Source: Aphrophora alni (Eukaryota > Arthropoda > Insecta > Hemiptera > Aphrophoridae). Taken from it: 64,000 nucleotides of DNA. A program made the translations under genes and the position numbers. Below are positions 37,601 through 48,346 of this stretch, piece after piece. Below the pieces are notes generated by a model. That model saw only the letters and a program-made list of their open reading frames with translations. It made no database searches and was not told the origin of the DNA. The stretch is taken from assembly GCA_963513935.1 (NCBI GenBank), contig OY740774.1, forward strand, positions 94,108,861 through 94,172,860, in the 5' to 3' direction. Each line of letters opens with the position of its first letter. Position 1 is the stretch's first letter.

Positions 37601-40600
37601 TTTTAATAAAATTTGGTTCGAATATAGCTTCTAAAAACTAAAACAACCATTTTTCGCCCTTCTACAATAATGTGGGTTTGACTGGTGTAGTTGAAAGAGA
37701 AAATTAACCAAAAAGTAAATAAACCTAACAGTGGTAAAGCTCATTTTGGTACTGTAAATTCCAAATTGGACACAAAGAAACCATAATTTTATTTTACTTG
37801 TGGTTTAAAGATCAAACCCTTATAGATCTATTGTGAAGGGTGACCCTACTAGAATTCATCCCATAATTCTACCCACGCTTCATATGAAGCTCATGTGATC
37901 AACATCTCAAAAATCTTCAGGGCCCACAGATGTCCTACCAAATTCATTAAAACTCCACTGAACAAATATACAGAAAATGTTCTACAAAATTGACAAGTAT
38001 CCTGTTCTCCAACACTATTTTCTAGAAATGGATCGTACTGGTCAGTGGACTTGTCAACAACCTATTATACGTCTTGAGCCTTTTATACATAGTGATAAAT
38101 ATTTTATGGCCTTCGAGTTAGAAAATCAGATAATCCTCTTTGCCTGACTGACCAGAGGTTCCAGGATCTCTCTGTCTAGTCTCAACAACATTTCTAATAT
38201 GACCCTTGGGCCTTACACAAAAAGCTACAGAACCATGGAAAGGTTTTGAGCATCAGTTTAGCAGTCTTGATATCATCTATGACTGTATGACCAGTCATCC
38301 ATTTTAAGGTTGCATTTTTAAATGTAATCTTAGTGTTTTGTGTTGTTCTTTTATGTTAAATAACACATAATTTGTATAATAATCAACATGTAATTAGTCA
38401 TAACAAAAACCATAGAAACATGTTATGACTAGTAGGAAAAAGGAATGAAACCTACAGTGATTGAACTGTTTACCAAATATCATTTTATTAAGTTCTAGGA
38501 TAGTACTTGTAGAATATAATTTGGATTAAGTATTTTTTTACTTGTTATTGTATTTTCTCTGAATTTTTATATAAAAATTATGTCTTTTCTACATTATTTC
38601 CCTACCTTGATAAAGACATTTTAATATTTATTTTGTTTAAATATATTAATAATTTACAAATTTAGGTGTATAGAAACATATATTGTATATTTGTTATTAG
38701 GAAATACGAAGAAATTTACGCTCCAGATGTATCAGAATTTACCTTCATCACTGACGATACTTATAACAAGAGGCAAGTGTTGAGGATGGAACATCTTATT
38801 CTTAAAGTTTTAATGTTTGATATCTCCATGCCAACATCCTTGACGTTTGTGCAGATAATTTCCATAAGCTGTGATCAGGACAATCGAATTATTAATCTGG
38901 CTATGGTAATTATATTTGTTGATTATTAAATCATTTTAATTAGAATATTTGAGAAATACCTGCATCAAAAATCCTATAGTTATTCTATGATTTATTACTT
39001 TCAACTACATATGATGAAGATACTAAAAGTGCTTGAAACTATGTAAATTATGTAGTCACTAAGGAATATTGTTTATTATATAGCCAGGTTTATGTGATTC
39101 ACATAAAATAAATTTACAATTATACTCAACTACAGGTCCTGAATGTCGTTAATGTGGTGATATAAATCATTATACAGAGTGCAGATAGTGAAACAGGTGA
39201 TTTAAAAATTATTCTGAAAAAGCAACATGTTATATTTTTCTCAGTTTTATTAATATCACCTTAAAGTGCATAAAAAAGAATTAAAGAAAACTAGTGAACA
39301 TTTTTTTAAATAACATTCAAAAGATGATGTTTGTTTTGATCTTAGCATTCATCAAGGTGCTGCTGAAAACTGACCATAATATCTCTGAGTAATTAATGAG
39401 GGATTTGTGCCACCTCTCTTTGAATTCTATTTTTGAGGTCCTCAGTTTTCCTGATACAACCTACTCTTTAGGCAGTCATGGAATAATCTCTATTCTAGAG
39501 ATTAAAGGTTCCGAAACAAATTCTTAAGAATTCATACTCAGTCTAACAGTGTGGCTCGTGGCTCTGTCTTGTTAAAAGATTGTTTGTTCAATCACACCAT
39601 ATTAAGCAAGTTCAGGAATGACAAAATTTTTCAACATCTGTCAATACTGCTTTGCATTTCACATTGACGGGTTTTCCATGTGTACACCCTCGAAAAAATA
39701 GGGAAATCTCTGATGAAGAAATTGCACACCACGGTGTCACTTTGGACAACTGAAGAGGCTGCTGATAGAGTCAGTAAGGGTTTACTTCATTCCAGTACCT
39801 TAAGTTTTGTTTATGCACATAATCGGATAGATGGAAATGGGCCTTGTTACTCATTTGTAAGTTATATTATCATCTTCATAAACTAGATCTAGGAAATGTT
39901 CATAAAAACAATGTTGGCTTGCGTAATCAACTTCTCTGAACATATTCTCCACTCTTCAGAATTTATATTTAAATACTCTTTCTCGCTCATTGCCAGTAAA
40001 GATTTTATTACATCTTTCCCAATAAATTTATTCTTTCCATCATGTAATATGTCGAATTGAATCTTGTGAGGACGTCTTGTAATAGATTATTTGGATTAGA
40101 ACTACCAGAATTTTTCTGGAATTTTATTAATTTTTCAGCTGCTAGGTTACTCTTTAAAAAAAAAAAACTACTTATGTCTTGCTTTCTCCACTATGGACTT
40201 TTTCTATTCATCTTGGACAATAGATTAAAGACTAAAAACATCACAGTCATCATCGCCTTAAAAAGTAGAATATAGACCAGTTTGGGGATGAATATGAGAA
40301 GACATTTTGGTCATGTTGTGGTCTGATTCTATTACTTCTAAAAATAACAAAATAAAAGTGTAATTCAAGAATTATTGATGCAGTTATATTTCACTTGAAA
40401 TGATGAAGGGGGAAAAACAAAGTTAGTGCTAAAGATTTGTTGCCACAAACATCACGTTTTGTCACAGTAGAAGAAACTTTTAATTTTTGTGTTTTAACCG
40501 TATATTTTTAATGGAAGAAAAGTATGTATTAAAAAGAGTTTCCTTATATCCATTTTTTATAAAATTTGCTGAAGGCACAGATTAATTAAAAAGTATAAAA

Positions 40601-43600
40601 ATTGGTAGACATTTTGTGATTGAGATGGTGCTTTTCTCCATTTTTTTTATCAAGTTTCTTTCTTAGGATTAAAATGAGAGTTATTTTTTAAATATTTTCC
40701 CAATTATGATTCCTGTCTACAAACATTGAAATGCAAAGATAGTAGTGTTGTCTATATAGAAAATATTTCTTAAAGTTTGTTTTCGATTCCATTTTAATTT
40801 ATCAACTTGGAAATGTAAGGTTCTTACATCCTTAATTAAAATGACACTGGTTAAGATTAAAGTGAGGCAATAAATAGGGCAAAGTATTGTCCAATAATGT
40901 AGCAATTATCTCCTCTCCCAATATGGTCTTGTTACAACCCTAATTTCTGACTTTTAAAAAATATACGATGTATTCCCTGTAAACAATCGAATACCACTTA
41001 CATTCACTAGGGAAATCAATGACTAATAATGGCTAACCTATTATGAGCATCTCATGAAGCTTTCATACTTTTTTAAATTCTACAAGTTACAATTTAGTAT
41101 TTCAAAGTTAATTATACAAGGTAGTTTAAAAAGGACTTAACAACATTGTAAATTCATATACATTTATTCAGAATATTTAGAAAACTGGTTTTGGTGTCAT
41201 TTTGTAGCAAAATAGATAAAGATTTGACTCATTTTGAATAGTACCAAATATCATCACAAGTGCTAGCGACAGTTATAACAAAGATGGCTTCCTTTTCCTT
41301 CACTGGTCCCAAGCGTGCTCGCTTTGTGTTTTCGTTTGAAGAATCGTAGTCTGTGACAATTATGCAACAGAGTTTCATACTGAGTACGGGAAAGATCCTT
41401 CCAGTAAATATGATTTATCCTAGTCACTTACTATTTAATATGGTGTGTGTGTTTTTAAATCGGGTGTTTAGTAAGCCATAAGAAAACCTCAGGACATCTC
41501 CGTGTCTCTAATGATGTTGTAGAGCAGGTGAGGCGAAGCTTTGTTAACAGTACTAAAAAATCAACTCGGCATGCTTCTAGTGAGCTGGGCATTCCACATG
41601 TGACTGTTTGGCGTGTGTTGAAGAAATAATTGCAACTCAAACCCTAGAGATTAACAATCATGCAAGAACGAAAAGACACTAATAGAGTTGCTCATAAAGC
41701 ATTTTCTGCAGAAATGTTACATTGATTGGAAAAAGATCACAATTTCAAAGCACACCTAATCTTCACTGATGAATCGACTTTCCATGTAAGTGGTAAAGTG
41801 AGTACACATAAGTGTCGGATTTAGAGCAGTGAAAATTCTTGGAACATGTTCATGATAGCCCAAAAGTAAACATCTTTTTGTTTTCAAGAGAAAACCATCA
41901 ACAGAATAGTGTACCTAGATATGGTAGAAAACTTTTTATAATCCTTCAGATTTTTGAAGACGACCAAGACTGCCACATATGTTTCCAGTAAGATGGTGCA
42001 CTGATTTACTACTTCGCGGAGGACTGGGATTTCCTCAATAACTGCTTCTCAGATAGATGGATAGAGTTTGTATAAATCACCCTTACATGCTTATGACGCT
42101 GGGCTCAGAGCAAAAATCTACGCAGCTGAAGAAGTTACTACTGATATGCTGCTGAAGTTTGGAAGGAAATCGTTTTCTAATGGGATGTCCGCATATTGAC
42201 CAATGTAAGTCACATCGAACCTAACTAACTATAAGGTAAAAAACTTCTGTAAGTAATCTAAATGAATTTACAAAGTTTGAAAATACTTTTTGAAACACCC
42301 AGTATACATGTAACATTCAATATCAATTCATAAAATGTAATTAAATTTGGGTTTGAATCCCGAAAAACCTTTAGGGGCTTACTTTAGTAAGTACAGGTTT
42401 GGCAATCCTGAACACACCTTGCTGGATCTACACCTTTTCCCCGACATGTTTCTCTTTACCAACTCTTGTTCGTTCTGACCCTGATGCTATTAGAGTATCG
42501 AGGGCTAGTGGTCTTTATTGACGAAGACTTTACCAATTGATTCTGCTTATTTTACTGATCTTGTTAATATTATGTTATAGTATCTGTGTGAGCTGACTCT
42601 TCTGGAAGGTGATCCTTACCTGCAGTTTGCTCCATCAAAAGTAGCATGTTCAGCATTAGCATTAGCTAGGCATTGTTTGGAACAAGACAATCCATGGCCT
42701 TCTGATATGGAAAAGTTTACTCATTATTGTTTAAATGATTTAGTGCCATGTATTGAACTTCTTAATGAATCCCACTCTAGAGCTACTACGCTTACACAAC
42801 GAGCTGTCCAAGACAAATATAGAGCCAGCAAGTAAGATATACATATATCGTAGTTTTTAGTTGCGTGATTTATTTCTATGAACTATTAAATTGTTATGAA
42901 AGATATTTTTATGCCTAATTGTTATTTAAATCAATAACATTTATTTTTAATTCTTGTTTTGAAATTTGAGGCTCTGTGTGGAAATCAAACATGCAAGGGG
43001 GGAAAAAAAAACACTCTTGTAATCTTGAATAAACTGTGCAAAAACATACCAAAACTATTTGTTACCTTTTTTTTTTTTTTTTTATTACGCCAAACATTAG
43101 GCTTCCGCCATTAGTTTCCTCGCAGCCCAGTACAGGTCATAGTCGGGAGAATCCCTCTTTTCCGCAAGATCTGGACATAATTTCAGGTGCTCGCAAACTA
43201 TTTGTTAGCAAAAACGTCACTTTAGTGATTATCAAAAGAAGAAAATAACCATAGAAAGTGTAAAGAATTTTACACCTCTATCTCCGTTTTAAAATCTGTC
43301 TAGTAAAATACCGGGTGTTTCAAAATGAATAGCGGTGTTTTAACACTTTATAACTTTTGTTACATTAAACTTACCGCTATAAATGACACATCAAATGAAA
43401 AAGCAACTCAAAGAGTTTTACAGAAAAGCCTACAAGTGTTCAATGTGAGCACCATTCGTCACACGGCACACGTCAAGAAGATATGCGAGTTCTTCCCAAA
43501 CTTTGATTAGTGTTTCTTGAGTAATTGTTGTAACAGCTGCTTCAATCCTGTTTCTTAATTTGGGAAGGACAGTTGGTAGTGGAGGCACATACACACGATT

Positions 43601-44241
43601 CTTTATGAACCCCCAAAGGTAGAAATTGCAAGGCGTCAGATCGGGTGACCGTGGAGGCCATGCGGAACAAACTCTGTCATTGGGCCCTTTGCGGTCAATC
43701 CAGCGGTCGAGTACAGTAACGTTCAACCAATCGCGTACTTCGTTGTGCCAGTGAGGCGGCCGCACCATCTTGCAGTTCTCTTGTTCATCATCTTTCAACT
43801 GAGGGAAGAGCCATATCTGTAGAGTATCAAGATAAGAGGTACCAGTTACAGTTGCTTCAACAAAAAAGAAAGGTGCACATGCACACTGGTGCCAACAAAC
43901 AAAACTGTTCGAGTTGCTGTTTCATTTGATGTATTATTTATAGCTGTAATTGTAGTGTAAATTATAAGGCGTTAAAACCCCGCTATTCATTTTGAAACAC
44001 TCGGTAAGTGTAGTGTTACAGTGTTTGATGAATAACCACTAATTTAGTCAGGAATTTACTTCTTTATTTTGTGAGAGTTTTGTTTCAAAGGAAAAAATAT
44101 TTATAGTTTTAATTATACAAATAATTATAAAAATATTATCATTAATATTAAATTGTTGCCTGAAATTTTTATTTGTTTTGTTTCAGATGGCAATGTGTAA
44201 GCGAAATAGAACATAAGCCACTGCTAATAGTACATACGTGA
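28515..44241 (+). CDS. CycA: Cyclin A, six coding exons, 425 aa
   Basis: Cyclin A activates Cdk1/Cdk2 in S phase and early mitosis and is destroyed by the APC/C. Exons 28515-28670, 32525-32911, 37030-37253, 38701-38905, 42581-42831 and 44187-44241 join in phase with GT..AG introns. The start is the ATG at 28515 (GAAATGG), because MASFQIHED matches the N-terminus of Drosophila CycA; the frame is open further upstream but that part looks like 5' UTR. Visible motifs are ABBA-type FQIHED (4-9), D-box RSALGTITL (31-39), a second ABBA-type FTIHED (66-71), and KENKEN (98-103). The first cyclin fold has [18 protein letters not shown] at 201 and KYEEIYAP at 257. The second fold follows from [15 protein letters not shown]. 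Length is near human cyclin A2 (432). Confidence 0.95.
29058..29402. mobile_element. Fold-back element B, ~90-bp inverted arms
   Basis: The left arm from 29058 (AACATGTTCTATATACCTTA, then AATAATAAAATAAGTTTTCAA) is the inverse of the right arm ending near 29402. Parts of the arm (CTACATACCT, AATAAAATAAG, GCG) resemble fold-back element A, suggesting one family. Confidence 0.75.
29455..30045. mobile_element. Fold-back element C, ~150-bp inverted arms
   Basis: The left arm, 29460-29620 (GTTGCGATTTAATATT, then TAGCTGGGAAGACCC and TATCAAAATCC), is the inverse of about 29880-30040. Mismatches are scattered and the loop is ~260 bp. It shares a GTTTTACATACCT-like block with elements A and B. Confidence 0.78.
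31090..31335 (+). repeat. SINE-like repeat, copy 1
   Basis: It aligns with 42345-42530: AGTACAGGYTTRGYAATCCTGA, then CCGACCCTAACACTATTAGAGT and CGAGG. Dispersed copies with no coding potential suggest a SINE or a LINE tail. No Pol III box A/B pair was confidently placed. Confidence 0.55.
32525..32911 (+). CDS. CycA: Cyclin A exon 2
   Basis: 129 codons, phase 0 at both ends; acceptor TGTGCAG and donor GTAGAT. It encodes FTIHEDQ, tandem KEN boxes, an acidic stretch ([11 protein letters not shown]) and [14 protein letters not shown], the helix before the cyclin box. The donor context is weak (G|GTAGAT), but the joined frame fits. Confidence 0.9.
34634..35394. mobile_element. hAT MITE with 8-bp target duplication
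   Basis: The exact duplication CTTATAAG lies at 34626-34633 and 35395-35402. The ends are TAGCGATGTTGATAC and, on the right, CACACATCACTA (inverse TAGTGATGTGTG). The arms carry many copies of GAGTAT or ATACTCGG in both orientations, probably transposase-binding sites. At 761 bp with no ORF, it is non-autonomous. Confidence 0.88.
35868..35982 (+). repeat. ~57-bp tandem duplication
   Basis: GACTGCTTAGTTCCATAAAG, continuing to CCTAAGTAACCTCTCCTCTT, is repeated at once as GACTGCTTTGTTCCATAAAG, continuing to CCTAAGTAACCTCCCCTTTT. Confidence 0.85.
37030..37253 (+). CDS. CycA: Cyclin A exon 3 (cyclin box, first half)
   Basis: Acceptor TTATAG and donor GTAAGT. It is 74 codons plus two bases. It encodes [38 protein letters not shown] and [13 protein letters not shown]. 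It contains the hydrophobic patch (MRxIL..W) used to bind RxL substrates. Confidence 0.95.
37254..38700 (+). other. CycA: Cyclin A intron 3
   Basis: It begins GTAAGT and ends TTATTAG. A T20 run lies near 37450. Nothing else recognised. Confidence 0.85.
38701..38905 (+). CDS. CycA: Cyclin A exon 4
   Basis: The first base completes a Ser codon. It encodes [19 protein letters not shown], then [20 protein letters not shown] and the link into the second fold. The Lys and Glu of KYEE sit where cyclin A contacts its Cdk. Donor GTAATT. Confidence 0.95.
39175..40075 (-). pseudogene. Decayed mariner-family transposase
   Basis: The minus strand reads [19 protein letters not shown] near 39860, then [19 protein letters not shown] and [16 protein letters not shown]. 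Across stops it continues [10 protein letters not shown] and, near the C-terminus, [20 protein letters not shown]. This is a common insect mariner-like family (SDExxF, NKQNxRYWxxxNP, WCAISSxxIIGPFFFE). Many stops and frameshifts are present and the ends are not firmly placed. Confidence 0.7.
41115..42304 (+). mobile_element. Mariner-like element, decayed, TA-flanked
   Basis: It runs between TA dinucleotides (41113-41114 and 42305-42306). The left end TACAAGGTAGTTTAAAAAG matches the inverse of the right end (TACTGGGTGTTTCAAAAAG). The plus strand encodes [40 protein letters not shown] (HTH region), [13 protein letters not shown] with the first catalytic Asp, and DGA of the second motif just after a stop. 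The third-Asp region is not recognisable. Confidence 0.82.
42345..42530 (+). repeat. SINE-like repeat, copy 2
   Basis: Diverged partner of 31090-31335, sharing AAGTACAGGTTTGGCAATCC and GATGCTATTAGAGTATCGAG. It lies just after the mariner element. Confidence 0.55.
42581..42831 (+). CDS. CycA: Cyclin A exon 5 (second cyclin fold)
   Basis: 83 codons plus two bases; acceptor TTATAG and donor GTAAGA. It encodes [38 protein letters not shown], and ends [11 protein letters not shown], the usual cyclin A C-terminal helix. Confidence 0.95.
43065..43215 (-). repeat. SINE-like repeat with poly-A tail
   Basis: On the minus strand a ~130-bp GC-richer segment (TACTGGGCTGCGAGG, ATGGCGGAAGCCTAATG) runs into a poly-A tract (T18 at 43067-43084 on plus). 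This is the structure of a retroposed short element. It lies in cyclin A intron 5. Confidence 0.5.
43311..44004 (-). mobile_element. Internally deleted mariner-like element with long inverted ends
   Basis: TA lies at 43309-43310 and 44005-44006. The ends CCGGGTGTTTCAAAATGAAT and ATTCATTTTGAAACACTCGG are inverted, and similarity continues for ~80 bp inward. At 694 bp it is about half the usual length. It keeps only the C-terminal part of the transposase. Confidence 0.88.
43430..43798 (-). pseudogene. Mariner-like transposase C-terminal part (122 codons open)
   Basis: It reads [20 protein letters not shown], then [20 protein letters not shown] with the third catalytic Asp, then [18 protein letters not shown]. 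The order matches the C-terminal third of insect DD34D-type mariner transposases. The first two catalytic Asps are absent, so it cannot be active. The open frame suggests a fairly young insertion. Confidence 0.85.
44187..44241 (+). CDS. CycA: Cyclin A exon 6 (C-terminus and stop)
   Basis: Acceptor TTTCAG; the first base completes Lys. It encodes [17 protein letters not shown] and then TGA at 44239-44241. The position matches the variable cyclin A tail. Confidence 0.88.
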
Positions 44242-44575
44242 TAAACCTAAATAATGTATTCAGTTAATGTGTATTTTATTAACTAGTTTGGTATGTCATC
44301 AAATTTTACTGTATTTTGTTTAAAACTAATTTATACTAATATTTATGATTTTATTTTTATGTATTTAACTTTTTTTCCATCTTTTCGGTTTTATACTATT
44401 TATATACAATATTTTTGTCAGATTTTTTAGGTTAGTATTACTTAAAATAATATTTAACATATTGTTATGAAAAAAAATGTTTTTCAATACTTTATGAGTA
44501 ACATAACGAGTAAATTCTCTTTTTTGAGAAATATTTTATCTTTTTGCTGTAGTTTTTCAGCCATTTTGAAATAAT

Positions 44576-44902
44576 AATAAACCTACTTTATACAGACGCG
44601 ATTTTAATTTATTCATGCCTACTGAATGTTGATATTTTTACCTTTATTTTGTAAATTCTTTGTATATAGGGTTTTATACTCTCTCCATGTATGTTTTTTT
44701 TTCTATTTTGCTTTATTATTTGTGATTAAAACTATTAAACTAATTTTGTCCTTTTAATATTGCCTGATATTACAAGTGCAAATATATTGTTAATTGCTGT
44801 GCAAATATTTTACACTTAAGACTTTGATATTTTTTTTAGTTAATATATTTTTGTGATCAGAATATGTTTTTAATGAATGTTTAATAATAATTTACAAATA
44901 AA
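44576..44902 (+). terminator. CycA: Candidate poly(A) signals for cyclin A
   Basis: AATAAA occurs at 44576-44581 and 44897-44902, 335 and 656 bp after the stop codon. Which one is used cannot be told from sequence. Confidence 0.5.
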
Positions 44903-45382
44903 ATTGTTTTAAAATTATTTTTTAAATATTTTATTTTGATTGATAGTATAGTAAGTGGTGGCTTGGCAGTCATAATAGTGGAGATTCATATGGGTAAACC
45001 ATTGGAAAATGAGGGTGGCAATTAAGAATTGAAAAAATTAAAATTAAGAATATTACACACTAATCGTTAAAGAATTATAATAAGTTTAATTTATATTTAT
45101 GAAAATATCTGTTTTATTTTAAATACCACAATTCATAGGTAGGTTTTTAATACTTTTGTTTTTTAAGTAAGGCTACTGCAAAACGTCAGTGCAACGTCAA
45201 TGATGTAGCCTACGATTAACTAGGAACCACACATATAGTGTTCTTATTGAAGCTATAGAGAGATTAAGAACCTCAAAATGTATTTTATTATTTCTAGGAG
45301 CAGTTCTGTATTTTCGGAGGTCTTCAAGAAGCACTTTTTTACTATCAGTGAATGCTTTAGTTATGGATTATTTAGCAGTAAG

Positions 45383-45740
45383 ATAAATAGATAGATTTGC
45401 TTTATGTTTGAGGGCGAAGTTAGGACCATTAAGTCCTCATATACAATACAGCAAAAAAAATCAAAGATACAAACTACTTAAAATCAAAATATACAAATAA
45501 ATTATTATTACTTAATATGAAATAGTCATAAAACAAAATGGTAAAAAACGTCCAAAATATTTCAAAAGATACTTCTTAAAAATAAATCAAATTGACACCA
45601 TAATAATAATTAAAAAAAAAAAAAAAGATTACACCATTTTTCATTTAACAATTAATAAAACAAGAACATTCACTACGTATAATGAAATCATTTAACCAAA
45701 CTCTGAGTTCACATCTGTTTGATCCATATAATATACCTTT
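45383..45740 (-). repeat. LINE/SINE 3'-tail repeat, copy 2
   Basis: Partner of 8465-8930: GAAGTTAGGACCATTAAGTC, TTATTACTTAATATGAAATA, a poly-A run, and GAACATTCACTACGTATAAT. The orientation is the same as copy 1. No coding part is visible. Confidence 0.5.
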
Positions 45741-46585
45741 GATGTTTTGAAAATTGGCTTTGCCTAGATTTGATAGAAATAGTTCCACAAATGACACAGG
45801 ATATGATTCACCTGATTTCGTTGCTTTGGAATATTACATTTTGTTTACACCTTTGTTGTACTTTTCACACAATCCTTTTACAAGTAAGTCGGAAGTTCTG
45901 TTTGTAGTATGGCATTTGTTAATATATGAATGGTGAAAAATCACAAAGTTTAAAAAGAATTATTAGTTTATAATATGGACTAACAATTAATTATCATGCT
46001 TTAACCCTTTTAGGACCAACCATTTTTCAGGGGGTGTGTAAAAAGTGTAATCTGAATTTCGGCAACAGGTTTTAAAAACTGCACACTATAAGAATAGACT
46101 TATTTGGCAAGTTTTTTTAAAAAGTCACAAAATATTTTTATTTATAAATGGAATTAAAAATTGAATTGAAGATAAATAAATGGAATTTATTTTGAATTGA
46201 AGATAAATAAATGGACTTTTTAAAAATGAACATTTTAGCTGAAATAATATATATTTTAATTTTAAAACGCCAAAATTGGGAAAAAAATTTTAATTTCATA
46301 TTTAAATTTTAAATTCAAATTTTTCTATTTTAAAAACAAACAAAAATTTTACTGTGGGAAACTTGATTTTTATCATTTTTATTATGTTCTATATTAATCC
46401 TGAAAATTTCATAAAGATAAGTACAGAAACAACAAAAATATAGAAAAAATTAAAACCTAACCTTTTTTCTAAATTTTACTCGTATTCTAGCTTAAAATAT
46501 TTATTCATATTATGAGTTAATAATGATTATTACATTTATTATAAATGACATTATTTAGTCTTCAAAAATAACAGTTTTATTACTT

Positions 46586-48199
46586 TGTGACAATGTGAAA
46601 AGTCAGATATTAAAATAGACTCATTTAAAAGACGCGGTTAAGCCAAACAGATAAGAGATTCAAATAATAAATTAAATGTAGTAACTTCATTAATAAAAGA
46701 AAAATGGATTTTCAAGACAACAGTATGAATTATGATGTTTAATTTTAATGTAATTTAGTTTGTTTGTTATAAAATGTAATTTATTTGTATTTTACGGCAG
46801 TGCGGTAAAATGTTGAACAGTGACCGGAAGGAACGCTTTTCGGAAGTGAGAATTTGCCTCATGGTAACGGCAGTCTGAGTCCAGCGTTAGGAGTGACAGG
46901 TTATTTCTAAAAGAGTCTCAGTTCAGTGATTGAAGGGTTCAGACGTATTTCGACGTTTGTGCGTTATCAAATAGAACAATAAAAAAACCGATAGAATGTA
47001 AGATTTTATAATTTAGAAGGGACAATAGAGTTGATATTGACATAAGGTATAGACAGTGAAAAATCAGTGTACAAAGAATTGTTAGAGACTGACTTTACGA
47101 GAGACTTTGTTATATAGTAGAATGAATTACCATGCGGTTTTTCTTTGCAATGGCTTCCATGAGTCAAAGGTTTGAGTTTTGAATATTTTCTGGACAATAG
47201 GACTATAAACCCATATTCAAAGTATTGAACGTGATTGTTACAAATAGTGAACTTTTAAACCAATGTATAAACTTGTAGAATGAGACATGAACGTTCAGTG
47301 TTTCAGTGTTAATGCTGAGTTGATAATATTTATAGACAAGACTGTTATTTGTGAAAAATATCAAAAGAAATTTTAATTTAAATGAATATTAATTTTCATT
47401 TTAATAAACAGAAAATAAATATGAATTCCATAAAACAAAGGGAGAAACGATTCGAGGATGTCATCATAAGGGAGAGAGCATTTCCACGAGGCGGGATCAT
47501 GGTGTCTTGGACAATAGGAGAAGTCAACCACGGATTCAAAGTGTTTTCAACGAAACAATAACGTGTTTGGTATCCACGTTTCAGAAACTCCTATTTTTAA
47601 ACTATGTATGAATTTGATAGAATTTGTGTTGTTCAATATTAGATATAGAATATATAGATGATTAGAATTTTAATAAAAAAGGGTAAATCCTTAAACTTAA
47701 AACTTTATGAAGAAAACAAATTATAAATTTTCTGATATGCAGTAAAACAATATAACTTGCATTAATTTAAAAGGATGCAATTCTTATTTCAATTAAATTC
47801 ATTTTTTATTTGTATGTTGCAACAAGTAAGATAACGTCAGTAAATAAACTTTATTCAGATCTTTTTCTTATCAATATCATTTTAATAGGAGTAATTTGAT
47901 AGGATGTGTTAGTGTAAGATGTTGAATATGACTATTCAAACTTTATATCTGTCTAATAGTTTAATAAATCTTTATGTTAACATTTCAGAGACAAGTGTTT
48001 TCATTAAATACCAAATATCACTGTAAGTACACTGTGAAAAGAACTTACGACCCCAAATATTTTTTCTTTCTTTTAAATAATTAAATTCATTCTTTTTCTA
48101 AATTGGTATGCTAAAGCAAACCTGGCGCCCTATAGTCGAGCAAATTAACAAATTAATTACATTAAATAATAACTTCATCTCATTTTTTAAATTATTACA
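46586..48199 (+). repeat. 5' LTR, copy 2
   Basis: 1614 bp, nearly identical to 53560-55175 except for a cluster of changes in the last ~45 bp. The first ~330 bp and last ~100 bp resemble the copy-1 LTR, but the middle is different and the whole is ~290 bp longer. The 63-codon minus-strand frames inside both LTRs are a by-product of the duplication. Confidence 0.92.
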
Positions 48200-48346
48200 A
48201 ATGTCGCCGCAACTGTGGGCCTTTTTAGTCGAAATAAACAGTGATTTTGGTAATGAGAACTCTTAAAATCAAGGTAAGGACTCTCTCTATCATAATAAGA
48301 AAGATTCTTTTTTAAAATTTTTTGTGTTAAATATAATAAGATAAAA
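48200..48346 (+). promoter_or_regulatory. Leader and candidate primer-binding site, copy 2
   Basis: It starts AATGTCGCCGCAACTGTGGG as in copy 1, and keeps the splice-donor-like AAGGTAAGGACTC. Leader lengths (147 and 148 bp) are nearly equal in the two copies. Confidence 0.5.

Larger units (their letters stand above)
38906..42580 (+). other. CycA: Cyclin A intron 4 (3.7 kb)
   Basis: It holds two mariner relics (39175-40075 minus, 41115-42304 plus) and a SINE-like copy. The acceptor is TGTTATAG. Confidence 0.88.

Noticed and set aside
41455..41640. 61-codon minus frame
   Set aside because: Antisense of the mariner HTH region, which reads clearly on the plus strand.
47006..47197. 63-codon frame repeated exactly at 53980-54171
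   Set aside because: It is the same LTR sequence present twice, with no domain and no start context.
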